This document shows positions 18,043 to 26,175 of a stretch of DNA of 64,000 bases, in pieces. A program made the translations under genes and the position numbers. The notes below the pieces were generated by a model. The model ran no database searches. It had not been told where the DNA came from and saw only the letters and a program-made list of their open reading frames with translations. Source of the DNA: BOG-938 sp035524315. GTDB lineage: Bacteria; Pseudomonadota; Alphaproteobacteria; Caulobacterales; Caulobacteraceae. How positions within the stretch are numbered: position 1 is the stretch's first letter; each line of letters opens with the position of its first letter. Where the stretch lies: contig DATKPD010000085.1 in NCBI GenBank assembly GCA_035524315.1, forward strand, positions 36,132 to 100,131, read 5' to 3'.

Positions 18043-19311
18043 ATGACCACCGACCCCTCCGCCCCCGGCAAACCCGGCCTGCAGATATCACCCCTGGCGG
18101 TCGGGTTTCCCGCCATCCCGCCGATTGGCGGGGTAGAGCTGTCGGCCGTGCGCGCCGGCTTTTACAAGCACGAGCGCGACGACCTGATGCTGGTCCGGTT
18201 TCGGCCGGGCACGAGCTGCGCGGGGGTGTTCACCCTGAGCAAGGTCGGGTCGGCGCCCGTGGACTGGTGCCGCCACGCCCTGCGCGCCACTCACGGTCAG
18301 GATGTGCGCGCCCTGGTGCTGAACGCCGGCTGCGCCAACGCCTTCACCGGCAAAGCTGGAGCCAAGGCGGTGCAGACGGTGTGCGAGGCGGTGGGCAAGG
18401 CGATCGGGTGCAAGCCTGAGGGCGTGATGGCCGCCTCCACCGGCGTGATCGGCGTGCCGCTCGAGCCGGCCAAGATCATGGACCCGTTGCCCGACTTGGT
18501 GCGCACGCTCAGCCCGGAGGGCTGGGGCGCGGCCGCGCGCGCCATGATGACCACGGACACCTTCCCTAAGGGCGCCCACGCGACGGCCAAGATCGACGGG
18601 GTGGTGGTACACATCGCCGGTTTGGCCAAGGGCTCAGGCATGATCGCGCCCAACATGGCGACCATGCTGGCGTTCGTCGTCACGGACGCCGATATCGCGC
18701 CCGGCGCCCTGCAGCAGTTGCTGCAGCGGGGCGTGGTATCGACCTTCAATTCGGTGACGGTCGATGGCGACACCTCGACCAACGACACCCTGCTGGCCTT
18801 CGCCACGGGCGCCTCGGGCGCGCCGCGCATCGACAAGGCGTCCGACCGGCGGTTGGCCGATTTTCGCGCCAAGCTGGGCGTGGTGCTCCAGAACCTGGCC
18901 CTTCAGTTGGTGCGCGACGGCGAGGGCGCGACCAAGCTGGCGCAGATCACGGTGCAGGGCGCCAAGTCCGAGGGCTCGGCGCGCAGGATCGCCCTGACCA
19001 TCGCCAACTCGCCCCTGGTCAAGACGGCCATCGCCGGCGAGGACGCCAACTGGGGGCGGATCGTGGCCGCCGCCGGCCGGGCGGGCGAACCGCTGGATCG
19101 CGACAAGCTCTCGGTCAGGTTCGGCGAGCTGTGGGCGGCCAAAGACGGGGCCGTGGCGCGCGGCTACGACGAGGCCAAGATGTCGGCCTATATGAAGAAG
19201 CGCGAGCTGGAGATCGTGGTCGATGTCGGCGTGGGCCACAAGCAGGCCACGGTGTGGACCTGCGATCTGACCAAGCGCTACATCGAGATCAACGGCGACT
19301 ATCGCTCGTGA
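18043..19311 (+). CDS. argJ: Glutamate N-acetyltransferase / amino-acid N-acetyltransferase ArgJ
   Basis: A 422-residue bifunctional ornithine acetyltransferase of the arginine pathway, which transfers acetyl from N-acetylornithine to glutamate and, in many bacteria, also uses acetyl-CoA. The self-cleavage site is visible in the block SGMIAPNMATMLAFVVTDA, where the second Thr (in M-A-T-M-L) becomes the new N-terminal nucleophile of the beta chain. Other family blocks are NAGCANAFTG and NSVTVDGDTSTND. The stop overlaps the mutT start as GTGA, so the genes are translationally coupled. Confidence 0.97.
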   Translation: MTTDPSAPGKPGLQISPLAVGFPAIPPIGGVELSAVRAGFYKHERDDLMLVRFRPGTSCAGVFTLSKVGSAPVDWCRHALRATHGQDVRALVLNAGCANAFTGKAGAKAVQTVCEAVGKAIGCKPEGVMAASTGVIGVPLEPAKIMDPLPDLVRTLSPEGWGAAARAMMTTDTFPKGAHATAKIDGVVVHIAGLAKGSGMIAPNMATMLAFVVTDADIAPGALQQLLQRGVVSTFNSVTVDGDTSTNDTLLAFATGASGAPRIDKASDRRLADFRAKLGVVLQNLALQLVRDGEGATKLAQITVQGAKSEGSARRIALTIANSPLVKTAIAGEDANWGRIVAAAGRAGEPLDRDKLSVRFGELWAAKDGAVARGYDEAKMSAYMKKRELEIVVDVGVGHKQATVWTCDLTKRYIEINGDYRS

Positions 19312-19715
19312 GCGACAAACCCATTGTCCTGGTCGTCGCCTGCGCCCTGGTCGACGCGGACGGGCGGGTGCTGATCTGTCAGCGGCCCGAGGGCAAGCAG
19401 TTGGCGGGGCTGTGGGAGTTTCCGGGCGGCAAGGTCGAGCCCGGCGAGACGCCCGAAGCGGCCCTGATCCGCGAGCTCAAGGAAGAGCTGGCGATCGACG
19501 TCAAGGCCGCCTGCCTGGCGCCCTTCGTGTTCGCTTCGCACAGCTATGAGGCGTTCCACCTGCTGATGCCGCTCTATCTGTGCCGGCGCTGGGAGGGATT
19601 CGTGAAGGCGATCGAGCATCCGGCGCTGGCGTGGGTGCGGCCCGACAAGCTGGCCGACTACGCCATGCCCCCCGCCGACGCGCCGCTGGTGGCTTATCTG
19701 CGCGACTTTCTCTGA
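19308..19715 (+). CDS. mutT: MutT-type 8-oxo-dGTP diphosphatase (Nudix)
   Basis: A 135-residue Nudix hydrolase. The Nudix box is complete: GGKVEPGETPEAALIRELKE followed by E-L-A-I. The length and the N-terminal VVACALVDADGRVLICQRP match MutT, which removes oxidised dGTP from the nucleotide pool. The GTG start at 19308 overlaps the argJ stop; a longer frame upstream runs inside argJ and is not supported. The gene converges with the NlpC/P60-like gene, with only 7 nt between stops. Confidence 0.93.
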   Translation: MSDKPIVLVVACALVDADGRVLICQRPEGKQLAGLWEFPGGKVEPGETPEAALIRELKEELAIDVKAACLAPFVFASHSYEAFHLLMPLYLCRRWEGFVKAIEHPALAWVRPDKLADYAMPPADAPLVAYLRDFL

Positions 19716-19722
19716 GCGGCGC

Positions 19723-20349
19723 TCACGTCTTGATCTGGGCGATGGCCTTGATCTTGGGGTCCAGGGCGAAGTCGGCCGGCGCGATGAAGCCGCGACCGTC
19801 CCATGGGATGTCGATGCCGACCTCCGCCAGGCAGTGGGCCGCATACTCCGAGCAGATGTACTCGTCCTTGCGCTTGAGGAAGTTGGGCGTGACCCGCCCG
19901 CTGCGGTCCAGCGCGATGCGCAGGGCGATCTTGGCGATCTCGCCCGGGGCGAAGCGGTCGCCCAGCAGGTCGACCGCCGTGTCGGCCAGACGCTTCATCG
20001 CCGCCCCGCCCGGCTTGCCCGCGTGATCGGCGTAGTCGACGTGCCGCGCCAGGAGGATCTGGCCGGGATAGGGCTTCTGGCCGGTGCTGCTCTCGGTGCA
20101 GAACCGCTCGATGGGGATGGCGCGCACGCCGTACTGCTGCACGCTCTCGAACACCATGATCCGGTTCAGTTCGGGCCAGCGATAGGCCAGGGCCACATGG
20201 GACCACGGGCTCCTGGTCGCCCACTTTATCAGGCGCGAGAACGGGTCATTGCCCGAGCACAGCAGGATGTCGCCGTCGCGCACGCGCGCATGCACGGCCG
20301 CCAGCGGTTCGGGCTTCATTTGGTTCAAGGCGTCGTCGGCGATGGTCAT
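19723..20349 (-). CDS. YiiX-like permuted NlpC/P60 cysteine hydrolase
   Basis: A 208-residue protein resembling the circularly permuted papain-fold amidases (YiiX/YebB group). In permuted members the catalytic His precedes the Cys: here RSPWSHVALAYRWP carries the His and DEYICSEYAAHCL the Cys. DGDILLCSGNDPFSRLIKW is the usual N-terminal block. No signal peptide is obvious. These enzymes probably hydrolyse lipid or peptide amides, but the substrate is unknown. Confidence 0.82.
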   Translation of the reverse strand: MTIADDALNQMKPEPLAAVHARVRDGDILLCSGNDPFSRLIKWATRSPWSHVALAYRWPELNRIMVFESVQQYGVRAIPIERFCTESSTGQKPYPGQILLARHVDYADHAGKPGGAAMKRLADTAVDLLGDRFAPGEIAKIALRIALDRSGRVTPNFLKRKDEYICSEYAAHCLAEVGIDIPWDGRGFIAPADFALDPKIKAIAQIKT

Positions 20350-20396
20350 CGGTTTCCACGGCTGAGCTTCTGCTTCGAAACTTCACCGTAGGCCGA

Positions 20397-20813
20397 TTAG
20401 TTCCGCCGGAACGGCCAGCGGGTCACGCCGCCCGCGAACAGGGCCCACCACATCAGGACCGGTTGAAACGCCAGGCGCGGCCCGTGGTACCACCAGCTGT
20501 CGGGCAGGGGCGGGGCGTGGATGCGCCACAGCGCCTGGTAGATGTTGGCCGGCCATACGCACAGGGCGTAGATCGCCAGCATCAGCCCCGCCAGCCACCG
20601 CGTGCGCGGGATCAGCAGCCCCACGGCGCCGGCGATCTCGCAGCCGCCGGTGAACAGAATCACCAGGCGCGGCGCGGGAATGAACGGCGGCATGATCGCC
20701 AGGAAGCTGTTGGCCGCGTGCAGATGCAGGGCGCCCACGCCCAGGTAGATCGCGACCAGGAGCAGCCGCAGCGTCACGCGCAGGCGGGCGTGGTCGTCGG
20801 GGCGCTGGATCAT
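20397..20813 (-). CDS. DoxX-like small membrane protein
   Basis: A 138-residue protein with four hydrophobic helices, including LRLLLVAIYLGVGALHL, RLVILFTGGCEIAGAVGLLI and WLAGLMLAIYALCVWPANIY. The pattern fits the DoxX family of quinol-related or thiosulfate-oxidation-associated membrane proteins, whose role is mostly undefined. Its ATG overlaps the methyltransferase stop (ATGA), indicating translational coupling with that gene. Confidence 0.8.
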   Translation of the reverse strand: MIQRPDDHARLRVTLRLLLVAIYLGVGALHLHAANSFLAIMPPFIPAPRLVILFTGGCEIAGAVGLLIPRTRWLAGLMLAIYALCVWPANIYQALWRIHAPPLPDSWWYHGPRLAFQPVLMWWALFAGGVTRWPFRRN

Positions 20814-21721
20814 CCGTCCTCGCGCTTCAAGGGCTGTTCGCGCGTGTGCAGCGCGTCGGCCAGCCGCATCTTGGCCGACCCGGGGCGCAGCGGCTTTTGC
20901 TGGTCGGGGTGGGGCGCCCAGCCGGTCATGACCACCAGGTCGAAGGTGGCGCGCACGCGCCCGTCCGGGTCGGAAAAGCGCTCGGCGTAGATCTCGCACG
21001 CCCGCGCCAGCACCGCGCGGCTGAGGGGCTTGCTGGCGCGGTCGACGAGCACATTGGTGTCGCCCATGGCGCGCAGGTCGGCGATCAGCTTGAGCGGATG
21101 GCTGTAGCGAACGGTCACGCGGTCGATGTCGGACACGGGCAGGGCGAAGCCGGCGCGCTGCAGCAGGGCGCCGCCGTCGAAAGCGTCGGCGAAGGGCGAG
21201 ACGCGCAGGCCCGCGCCGCCCGACACTTCCGCTTCGGCGGCCAGCAAGGACTGCCGCAGCTCCATCAGGCTGGCGGCGCCCAGGAGGGCGCCGATGAACA
21301 GGCCATCGGGCTTCAGCGCGCGGCGGATCTGGATCAGGGCGCCGACCAGGTCGTTGGTCCAGTGCAGGGTGAGGGCCGAGACGATCAGGTCCAGGCTCTC
21401 GTCCGCGAAGGGCAGGGCCTCCTCGTCGGCCTGCAGGCGCGGGCCAGAGCGGCCCCGTAGCATGCGGCCCGACAGGTCCGCCTCGATCAACAGCCCAACC
21501 CGTTCGGCGGCTGAACTTTGCGCCAGCGCCGCCGCGAACGTGCCTTTGCGCGCGCCGAGGTCGACGGCCACCGGAAAGCTGCGCATGATGGCTTCCAGAC
21601 GCTCGACCATGTCGGCTGCGGCGCGGGCTTTCAGGAAGTCGGCGTGGCCGAAGGTCGACGCCGCGCGGTCCAGGCGCAGGCGGTGCAGGGCGCGATCGAA
21701 GAGGCGGGGCGGGGCGCTCAT
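20810..21721 (-). CDS. SAM-dependent methyltransferase, BioC/NDUFAF5-like
   Basis: A 303-residue class I methyltransferase. The AdoMet motif I is VAVDLGARKGTFAAAL (about residues 51-66), and the post-motif PFADESLDLIVSALTLHW is characteristic of BioC-like enzymes. The opening LFDRALHRLRLDRAA is typical of the alphaproteobacterial/mitochondrial NDUFAF5 branch rather than of true BioC, so a role in respiratory complex assembly is more likely than biotin synthesis. This is inference from family resemblance. The start codon at 21721 overlaps, on the opposite strand, the ATG of the truncated comF copy. Confidence 0.85.
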   Translation of the reverse strand: MSAPPRLFDRALHRLRLDRAASTFGHADFLKARAAADMVERLEAIMRSFPVAVDLGARKGTFAAALAQSSAAERVGLLIEADLSGRMLRGRSGPRLQADEEALPFADESLDLIVSALTLHWTNDLVGALIQIRRALKPDGLFIGALLGAASLMELRQSLLAAEAEVSGGAGLRVSPFADAFDGGALLQRAGFALPVSDIDRVTVRYSHPLKLIADLRAMGDTNVLVDRASKPLSRAVLARACEIYAERFSDPDGRVRATFDLVVMTGWAPHPDQQKPLRPGSAKMRLADALHTREQPLKREDG

Positions 21722-21947
21722 GCTCGGTAAGGCGAAGGTCTGGTCCTTGGAACTGGCGCACTCATGCGCCGCCGCGCCGATCCTGGCAAAGGGTCTGTGG
21801 CGCTCAGGCGCGCGCGCGGCCCAGGATCTGGTGTTTCCGCATCACGCCCTGGACGGCGCGGGCCGGTCGCTGAGCGCGGGCCTGTCGCCCGAAGCCTGGG
21901 CGCGCACCCGCTTTTTGGAGGCGCCGGTGTGCGATGGCTGCGGATAA
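21720..21947 (+). pseudogene. comF: Truncated comF copy (5' end only)
   Basis: A 75-codon frame whose last 43 residues align with the N-terminus of the complete ComF encoded from 22492. Both share QDLVFPHHALDG and VCDGCG; by hand count 32 of 43 residues are identical, with about 75% nucleotide identity. It ends at a TAA exactly where ComF continues into its zinc-ribbon region. One base downstream, a +1 frame reads S-P-L-F-D-Y, similar to the T-P-F-D-Y of intact ComF, so homology may extend a few codons past a frameshift. The many synonymous differences exclude a recent tandem duplication. Its position, directly divergent from the methyltransferase, suggests it is the original 5' end of the locus. 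Confidence 0.8.
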
Positions 21948-22491
21948 GCCCTCTTTTTGATTATCAAATCATACAGACGGAGATGCTCGCCTCGTCCTGT
22001 CCGAAGCTGGCGTTGTTCGCTTGTCGGCAAGCTCCACCAGAGACATAGTTCTGGTCGCGGGCCAACGCGGGCTCCTGAGCACTTAACGGTCGCTGATGGC
22101 TGGAAGACTAGTCGCGTCGAAGGCAGCGAATGCGCTTATTGCGGCAGCAGATATCAAACCTGCTGTTCGCAGATTTATGCCAACAATCGGCTTTTCACTC
22201 GATCTGCTGCGGGCGTTCCAAGAAGGAAAGCTGTGGGTAGGCGGTAGGCTTCTCGTGTTTGAAGATAGGATTCAATTCACGGCGAATTGGGGTAACCGAC
22301 TTATCCAAACCGGAACTGATGGGTTTGAACTTCCCTGGCGCGCCATATCTGACGTGAAATGGAAAGCTGGGCTCCTCACAAGCATTATCGAACTTGAACA
22401 CGATGGCCGTATCGAAGCAGTGCGTTGTTTTGGTTCTAAAAAACTCCTCAAAGCCATACAATCTCTGCGCGCTGCCAATATCAGCTAGCGG
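21948..22491 (+). other. Lower-GC insertion between comF fragment and intact comF
   Basis: About 540 bp separate the truncated comF copy from the complete gene. The segment is visibly poorer in GC than its surroundings and contains one plausible gene (22096-22488) with AT-richer codons. Its first 150 bp have no credible gene; they hold the short palindrome TTGATTATCAA at 21957-21967. No transposase, integrase or terminal inverted repeat was recognised. The only repeated element is the comF 5' sequence itself, which flanks the segment as diverged direct copies. Confidence 0.6.
22096..22488 (+). CDS. Hypothetical protein with PH/GRAM-like domain
   Basis: A 130-residue protein with no signal peptide or membrane segment. 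Residues about 45-125 alternate short beta strands and end in a helix, with GGRLLVFEDRIQFTANWGN, then ELPWRAISDVKWK, SIIELEHDG and KLLKAIQSL. This arrangement resembles bacterial PH or GRAM-like folds, which bind lipids or proteins; the assignment rests on pattern only. The stop lies 3 nt before the intact comF start, so the two genes are probably cotranscribed. Codon use is poorer in GC than the neighbours. It is probably foreign DNA. Confidence 0.55.
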   Translation: MAGRLVASKAANALIAAADIKPAVRRFMPTIGFSLDLLRAFQEGKLWVGGRLLVFEDRIQFTANWGNRLIQTGTDGFELPWRAISDVKWKAGLLTSIIELEHDGRIEAVRCFGSKKLLKAIQSLRAANIS

Positions 22492-23241
22492 ATGATAGCG
22501 GGAGCGAAATCCTTTTGGCTTCAAAGCCTGCGAGGCGCGCAGGACTTGGTGTTTCCGCATCATGCGCTGGACGGCTCGGGCCGCACTCTGACTGCGGGTC
22601 TGCCCTCCGAAGCGTGGTCGAAAATCCGCTTTCTCGATGATCCTGTTTGCGACGGGTGCGGAACGCCGTTTGACTATGACCTTGGCCTCGGCGTGCGCTG
22701 CGCGGCGTGCGAGGCGCGCCCGCGCGCCTTTGGCCGGGCGCGGGCCGCGTGCCTGTACGACGAGGCGTCGCGCGATCTGATCCTGCAGTTCAAACACGCC
22801 GACCGCCTGGATCTGGCGACCCTGTTCGCCGGCTGGATCAGCCGCTCGGCCGCCGATCTCTTGGCCGAGGCCGACGCGATTACGCCGGTGCCTATGCCGC
22901 CCTTGCGCCTGATCCGGCGGCGCTACAATCAGGCCGCCGAGATCGCCCGGCCCCTGGCGACGCGCCTGAAGATTCCTTATCGCCCGGGCCTGCTCGCGCG
23001 CCGCGGCGGCGAGAGCCAGGCCGGGCGCTCGGGCGCGGGCCGCCGGCGCAACGTGCAGGGCGCCTTCTCCGTACCCAAGGGCGCCAAGGTCGAGGGCAAG
23101 CGCATCCTGTTGATCGACGATGTCTTCACCACCGGGGCCACGGCGGAGGCCTGCGCGCGCGTGCTGCTCAAGGCCGGCGCGGCGGCGGTGGACGTGGCGG
23201 TCGTCGCCAGGGTGCGCGAAGCGGCCGACCTCTCTATATGA
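22492..23241 (+). CDS. comF: ComF family protein (phosphoribosyltransferase fold)
   Basis: A 249-residue ComF homologue, related in other bacteria to DNA uptake and replication restart. An N-terminal zinc ribbon has CDGC and CAAC (about residues 55-76). The C-terminal phosphoribosyltransferase fold has RRRYNQAAEIARPLA and the PRPP-binding loop ILLIDDVFTTGATAEAC. The first 60-70 codons use more AT-ending codons than the rest, and match a separate diverged copy at 21720-21947. The gene therefore looks chimeric: a foreign 5' end joined to a native 3' part. The ATG at 22492 is 3 nt past the upstream stop. Confidence 0.88.
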   Translation: MIAGAKSFWLQSLRGAQDLVFPHHALDGSGRTLTAGLPSEAWSKIRFLDDPVCDGCGTPFDYDLGLGVRCAACEARPRAFGRARAACLYDEASRDLILQFKHADRLDLATLFAGWISRSAADLLAEADAITPVPMPPLRLIRRRYNQAAEIARPLATRLKIPYRPGLLARRGGESQAGRSGAGRRRNVQGAFSVPKGAKVEGKRILLIDDVFTTGATAEACARVLLKAGAAAVDVAVVARVREAADLSI

Positions 23242-23273
23242 AGGGCAGTATCAATCAGTCGGTGGACCGTTTC

Positions 23274-23531
23274 ATGGCCAAGGTGACCATTTATACCCGC
23301 CCGTTCTGCGGCTACTGCGCCCGCGCTGTGGCGCTGCTGACCCAGAAGGGCGTCGCGTTCGAAGAGATCGAGGCGGGCATGGACCCGGCCAAGCGGAAGG
23401 AAATGACGGAGCGCTCGGGCGGCAAGTCGACCTTCCCGCAGATCTTCGTCGGCGAACGGCACATCGGCGGCTGTGACGACATGATGGCCCTGGATCGCCG
23501 GGGCGAACTCGATCCCCTGATCGCCGCATGA
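23274..23531 (+). CDS. grxC: Glutaredoxin 3
   Basis: An 85-residue dithiol glutaredoxin. The active site is RPFCGYCARA (CxxC at residues 11-14), followed by the glutathione-binding T-F-P-Q-I-F-V-G and I-G-G-C-D-D blocks. The length is exactly that of GrxC. The ATG at 23274 is chosen; an upstream in-frame ATG at 23238 would add 12 residues and overlap the comF stop. The stop overlaps the next start by ATGA, within a run of tightly packed genes. Confidence 0.95.
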   Translation: MAKVTIYTRPFCGYCARAVALLTQKGVAFEEIEAGMDPAKRKEMTERSGGKSTFPQIFVGERHIGGCDDMMALDRRGELDPLIAA

Positions 23532-24364
23532 CCTTGCGCGTCGCCCTGGTCCAGACCCGCACCCCGGCCACCCAGGCCGCCGCCCTGGCCGAGATCGAGC
23601 CCCTGATCCGCCAGGCCGCCAGCCAGGGCGCCGAACTGATCCTGACGCCCGAGGGATCCAATCTTCTGCAGCGCAGCCGGGCCGAGATCGCCAAGGTGCT
23701 GCAGCCGCCGGAAACCGATCCGTTCGTCGTGGCGGTACGGGCGCTGGCCACCGAGTTGAAGGTGTGGATCCTGATCGGTTCGGCCCTTGTGGCCAAGGGC
23801 GAGGGCAAGGCCGCCAACCGCGCGATGCTGATCGCGTCGGACGGCCAGGTGGTGCAGACCTACGACAAGGTGCACATGTTCGACGTGGACCTGCCGAGCG
23901 GCGAGCGGTACCGCGAATCCTCGCTGTATGAGCCGGGCGAGGCGGCGCGGCTGGCTCAGACGCCGTGGGGCCTGTTGGGCCTGACCATCTGCTACGACAT
24001 GCGCTTTCCCCACCTCTACCGCGCGCTGGCCAAGGCTGGGGCGTCGATCATCGCCGTGCCCGCGGCCTTCACCCGGCCCACGGGCGAGGCGCATTGGGAA
24101 GTGCTGCTGCGCGCCCGCGCGATCGAGAACGGCGTGTTCGTGCTGGCGCCCGCCCAGGGCGGCCGGCACGAGGACGGCCGCGCCACCTGGGGCCACTCCA
24201 TCGCCATCGACCCCTGGGGGCGGGTGCTGGCCGAGATCAAGGGCGACGAACCCGGCGTGGTGGTGGTCGACCTCGACCTGGACGCTGTGGCCCAGACGCG
24301 CCAGGCGATCCCGTCCCTGGCCAACGAACGCGCTTTCGCTGCGCCGCCTGAGGCCGCGTCTTGA
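23528..24364 (+). CDS. Carbon-nitrogen hydrolase (Nit2/omega-amidase-like)
   Basis: A 278-residue nitrilase-superfamily enzyme with the Glu-Lys-Cys triad: Glu in ELILTPEGSN, Lys in YDKVHMFDVDLP, Cys in TICYDMRFPHLY. The K-V-H-M-F-D-V-D and C-Y-D-M-R-F-P forms are typical of the Nit1/Nit2 branch, which removes amide groups from deaminated glutathione or alpha-ketoglutaramate. Its position beside glutaredoxin fits a glutathione-repair role, by inference. It overlaps grxC upstream and the DUF1178 gene downstream. Confidence 0.93.
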   Translation: MTLRVALVQTRTPATQAAALAEIEPLIRQAASQGAELILTPEGSNLLQRSRAEIAKVLQPPETDPFVVAVRALATELKVWILIGSALVAKGEGKAANRAMLIASDGQVVQTYDKVHMFDVDLPSGERYRESSLYEPGEAARLAQTPWGLLGLTICYDMRFPHLYRALAKAGASIIAVPAAFTRPTGEAHWEVLLRARAIENGVFVLAPAQGGRHEDGRATWGHSIAIDPWGRVLAEIKGDEPGVVVVDLDLDAVAQTRQAIPSLANERAFAAPPEAAS

Positions 24365-24792
24365 TCAAATACGCCCTGACCTGCGAGCACGATCACGCCT
24401 TCGAGGGCTGGTTCGGCTCGTCGGCTGACTACGAAGACCAGCACGCGCGCGGGCTGTTGCAGTGCCCGCTGTGCGGCTCGGCGGCGGTGCGCAAGGCGAT
24501 CATGGCCCCCGCTGTGGCCGGAACCAAGCGCCGGGGCGTCGGCCCTTCGCCCCAGACCGTGCACGAGATGGCGATGCAGGCCGCCGCCAAGGTGCGCCAG
24601 GCGGTGGAGGACAACTTCGACTATGTGGGCGACGCCTTCGCCAAGGAGGCGCGCGCGATCCACGAGGGCCAGTCTGAGGAACGCGGCATCTACGGCGAGG
24701 CCACGCGGGCCGAGGTCAAGGCCCTGGTGGAGGACGGCGTGCCGGTCGCCGCCTTGCCCCCCAAGCCCAAGGCCAAGGACGAACTGAACTGA
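24361..24792 (+). CDS. DUF1178 family protein
   Basis: A 143-residue protein matching the DUF1178 family. The N-terminus MIKYALTCEHDHAFEGWF and the CPLCGS ribbon give Cys/His pairs suitable for zinc binding. The C-terminal half is predicted helical and charged. The TTG start at 24361 overlaps the nitrilase stop. This family is commonly found next to Nit-type hydrolases and glutaredoxin in alphaproteobacteria, but its function is unknown. Confidence 0.88.
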   Translation: MIKYALTCEHDHAFEGWFGSSADYEDQHARGLLQCPLCGSAAVRKAIMAPAVAGTKRRGVGPSPQTVHEMAMQAAAKVRQAVEDNFDYVGDAFAKEARAIHEGQSEERGIYGEATRAEVKALVEDGVPVAALPPKPKAKDELN

Positions 24793-24795
24793 CCG

Positions 24796-26175
24796 ATGGC
24801 CGAGGACGCCTCAGTCCTTGTGGCCCGGGCCGATGCGCTGGCGGCGGCCGGCCGGTTCGACGACGCCAAGGCCGCCTATCTGGCGGCGCTGGCGCTCAAG
24901 CCCGATCATTTGCAGGCGCTCAATAACTTTGGCGCCCTGGTCCACGCCCACGGGTTCCGCAGCGCCGCGCGCACGCTCTACGCCGAGGCGGCGCGCCATC
25001 ACCCGCACGATCCGCTGGCGCAGGTCAACCTGGCCAACAGCCTGATGGAGACGGGCGAAACCGAGGCGGCGCGCCTGGCGTTCGAGGCAGCCCTGCGCGC
25101 GCGGCCCGATTTCGCGCCCGGCCATCGCGGCCTGGCCCGTCTGGCCTCGGCGGCGGGCGATCACACCTCCGCCGAGCGACATCTGCAGGCGGGATTCGCA
25201 GCGCAGCCGGTGATCACCCAACCCTTCTTCGGCGCCAAGTCGCCGATCGAAGTACTGCTGCTGATCTCCGGGGTGGACGGCGACATTCCGCTGGGCCCCG
25301 TTTTGGACCCTGGGGTGTTCAAGGTCACGGCCCTGGCGCCGCAGTTCTTCGCCCCCGACCAGCCCCTGCCGCCGCACCATGTCGTGTTCAACGCCATCGG
25401 CGACGCGGACCTGTGCGCCAAGGCGCTGGAGGGCGCCGAGCGGCTCGTTCGCCGCACAGATCGGCCGGTGATCAACGCTCCTGGCCGCGTGCTCGCAACG
25501 GGGCGGACCGCCAACGCCCGCCGGCTGGCCGGGCTGGAGGGCGTGATCGCGCCGGCCAACGTCCTGCTCGGCCGCGACGAAGCGGCGGCGGTGGACAGCG
25601 CGGCCGCGCTGGAGGCGCTCGGCCTGTGCTTGCCAGTGGCCGTCCGCGCGCCTGGCTATCACACCGGCCAGCACTTCGAGCGGGTCGACGCTATCGAAGA
25701 CCTGTCGCCGGCCTTGGCGCGCCTGCCGGGCGAGCAGGCGATGGTGATGCTTTTCTTCGACACGCGCGGGCCGGACGGCGCCTACCGCAAGTACCGGGCG
25801 ATGATGATCGACGGCCGGCTTTATCCGCTCCACCTGGCGGTCTCGTCGGCGTGGAAGGTGCACTACTTCACCGCCGACATGGCGCGTTCGCCCCAACACC
25901 GCGCCGAGGACGCCGCCTTCCTGGCCGACATGCCCGGCGTGATCGGCCCGCGCGCCATGGCGGCGCTCCAGCGGGTGCGGGCCGCCTTGGGGCTCGACTA
26001 TGGCGGGGTGGACTTCGCCCTGTCGGCGGACGGCGACCTGGTGCTGTTCGAGGCCAACGCCACCATGGCCCTCCTGCCGCCGCCTGACGACCCGATGTGG
26101 GACTACCGCCGCGCGCCGGTGCAGGCGGCGCTGGATGCGGTCAAGGCGATGATCGTGGAGCGGGCGCGGACCTAG
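24796..26175 (+). CDS. TPR protein fused to an ATP-grasp-like domain
   Basis: A 459-residue protein. Residues about 5-145 are tetratricopeptide repeats: the recurring A-x-x-x-x-x-A-L-A-x-x-P-D pattern appears about four times, as in AALALKPDHLQALNNFGALV. Residues about 155-455 resemble an ATP-grasp ligase: YRKYRAMMIDGRLYPLHL, a Lys/Trp-rich turn, and the metal-binding D-F-A-L followed by LVLFEANATM. The combination suggests a peptide or amino-acid ligase recruited by the TPRs. No partner substrate gene is obvious. The last 4 bp overlap the convergent ubiG gene. Confidence 0.75.
   Translation: MAEDASVLVARADALAAAGRFDDAKAAYLAALALKPDHLQALNNFGALVHAHGFRSAARTLYAEAARHHPHDPLAQVNLANSLMETGETEAARLAFEAALRARPDFAPGHRGLARLASAAGDHTSAERHLQAGFAAQPVITQPFFGAKSPIEVLLLISGVDGDIPLGPVLDPGVFKVTALAPQFFAPDQPLPPHHVVFNAIGDADLCAKALEGAERLVRRTDRPVINAPGRVLATGRTANARRLAGLEGVIAPANVLLGRDEAAAVDSAAALEALGLCLPVAVRAPGYHTGQHFERVDAIEDLSPALARLPGEQAMVMLFFDTRGPDGAYRKYRAMMIDGRLYPLHLAVSSAWKVHYFTADMARSPQHRAEDAAFLADMPGVIGPRAMAALQRVRAALGLDYGGVDFALSADGDLVLFEANATMALLPPPDDPMWDYRRAPVQAALDAVKAMIVERART

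Noticed and set aside
21948..22491. Insertion sequence or transposon in comF
   Set aside because: No transposase, terminal inverted repeats or short target duplication were seen; the insert is therefore called only as lower-GC foreign DNA.
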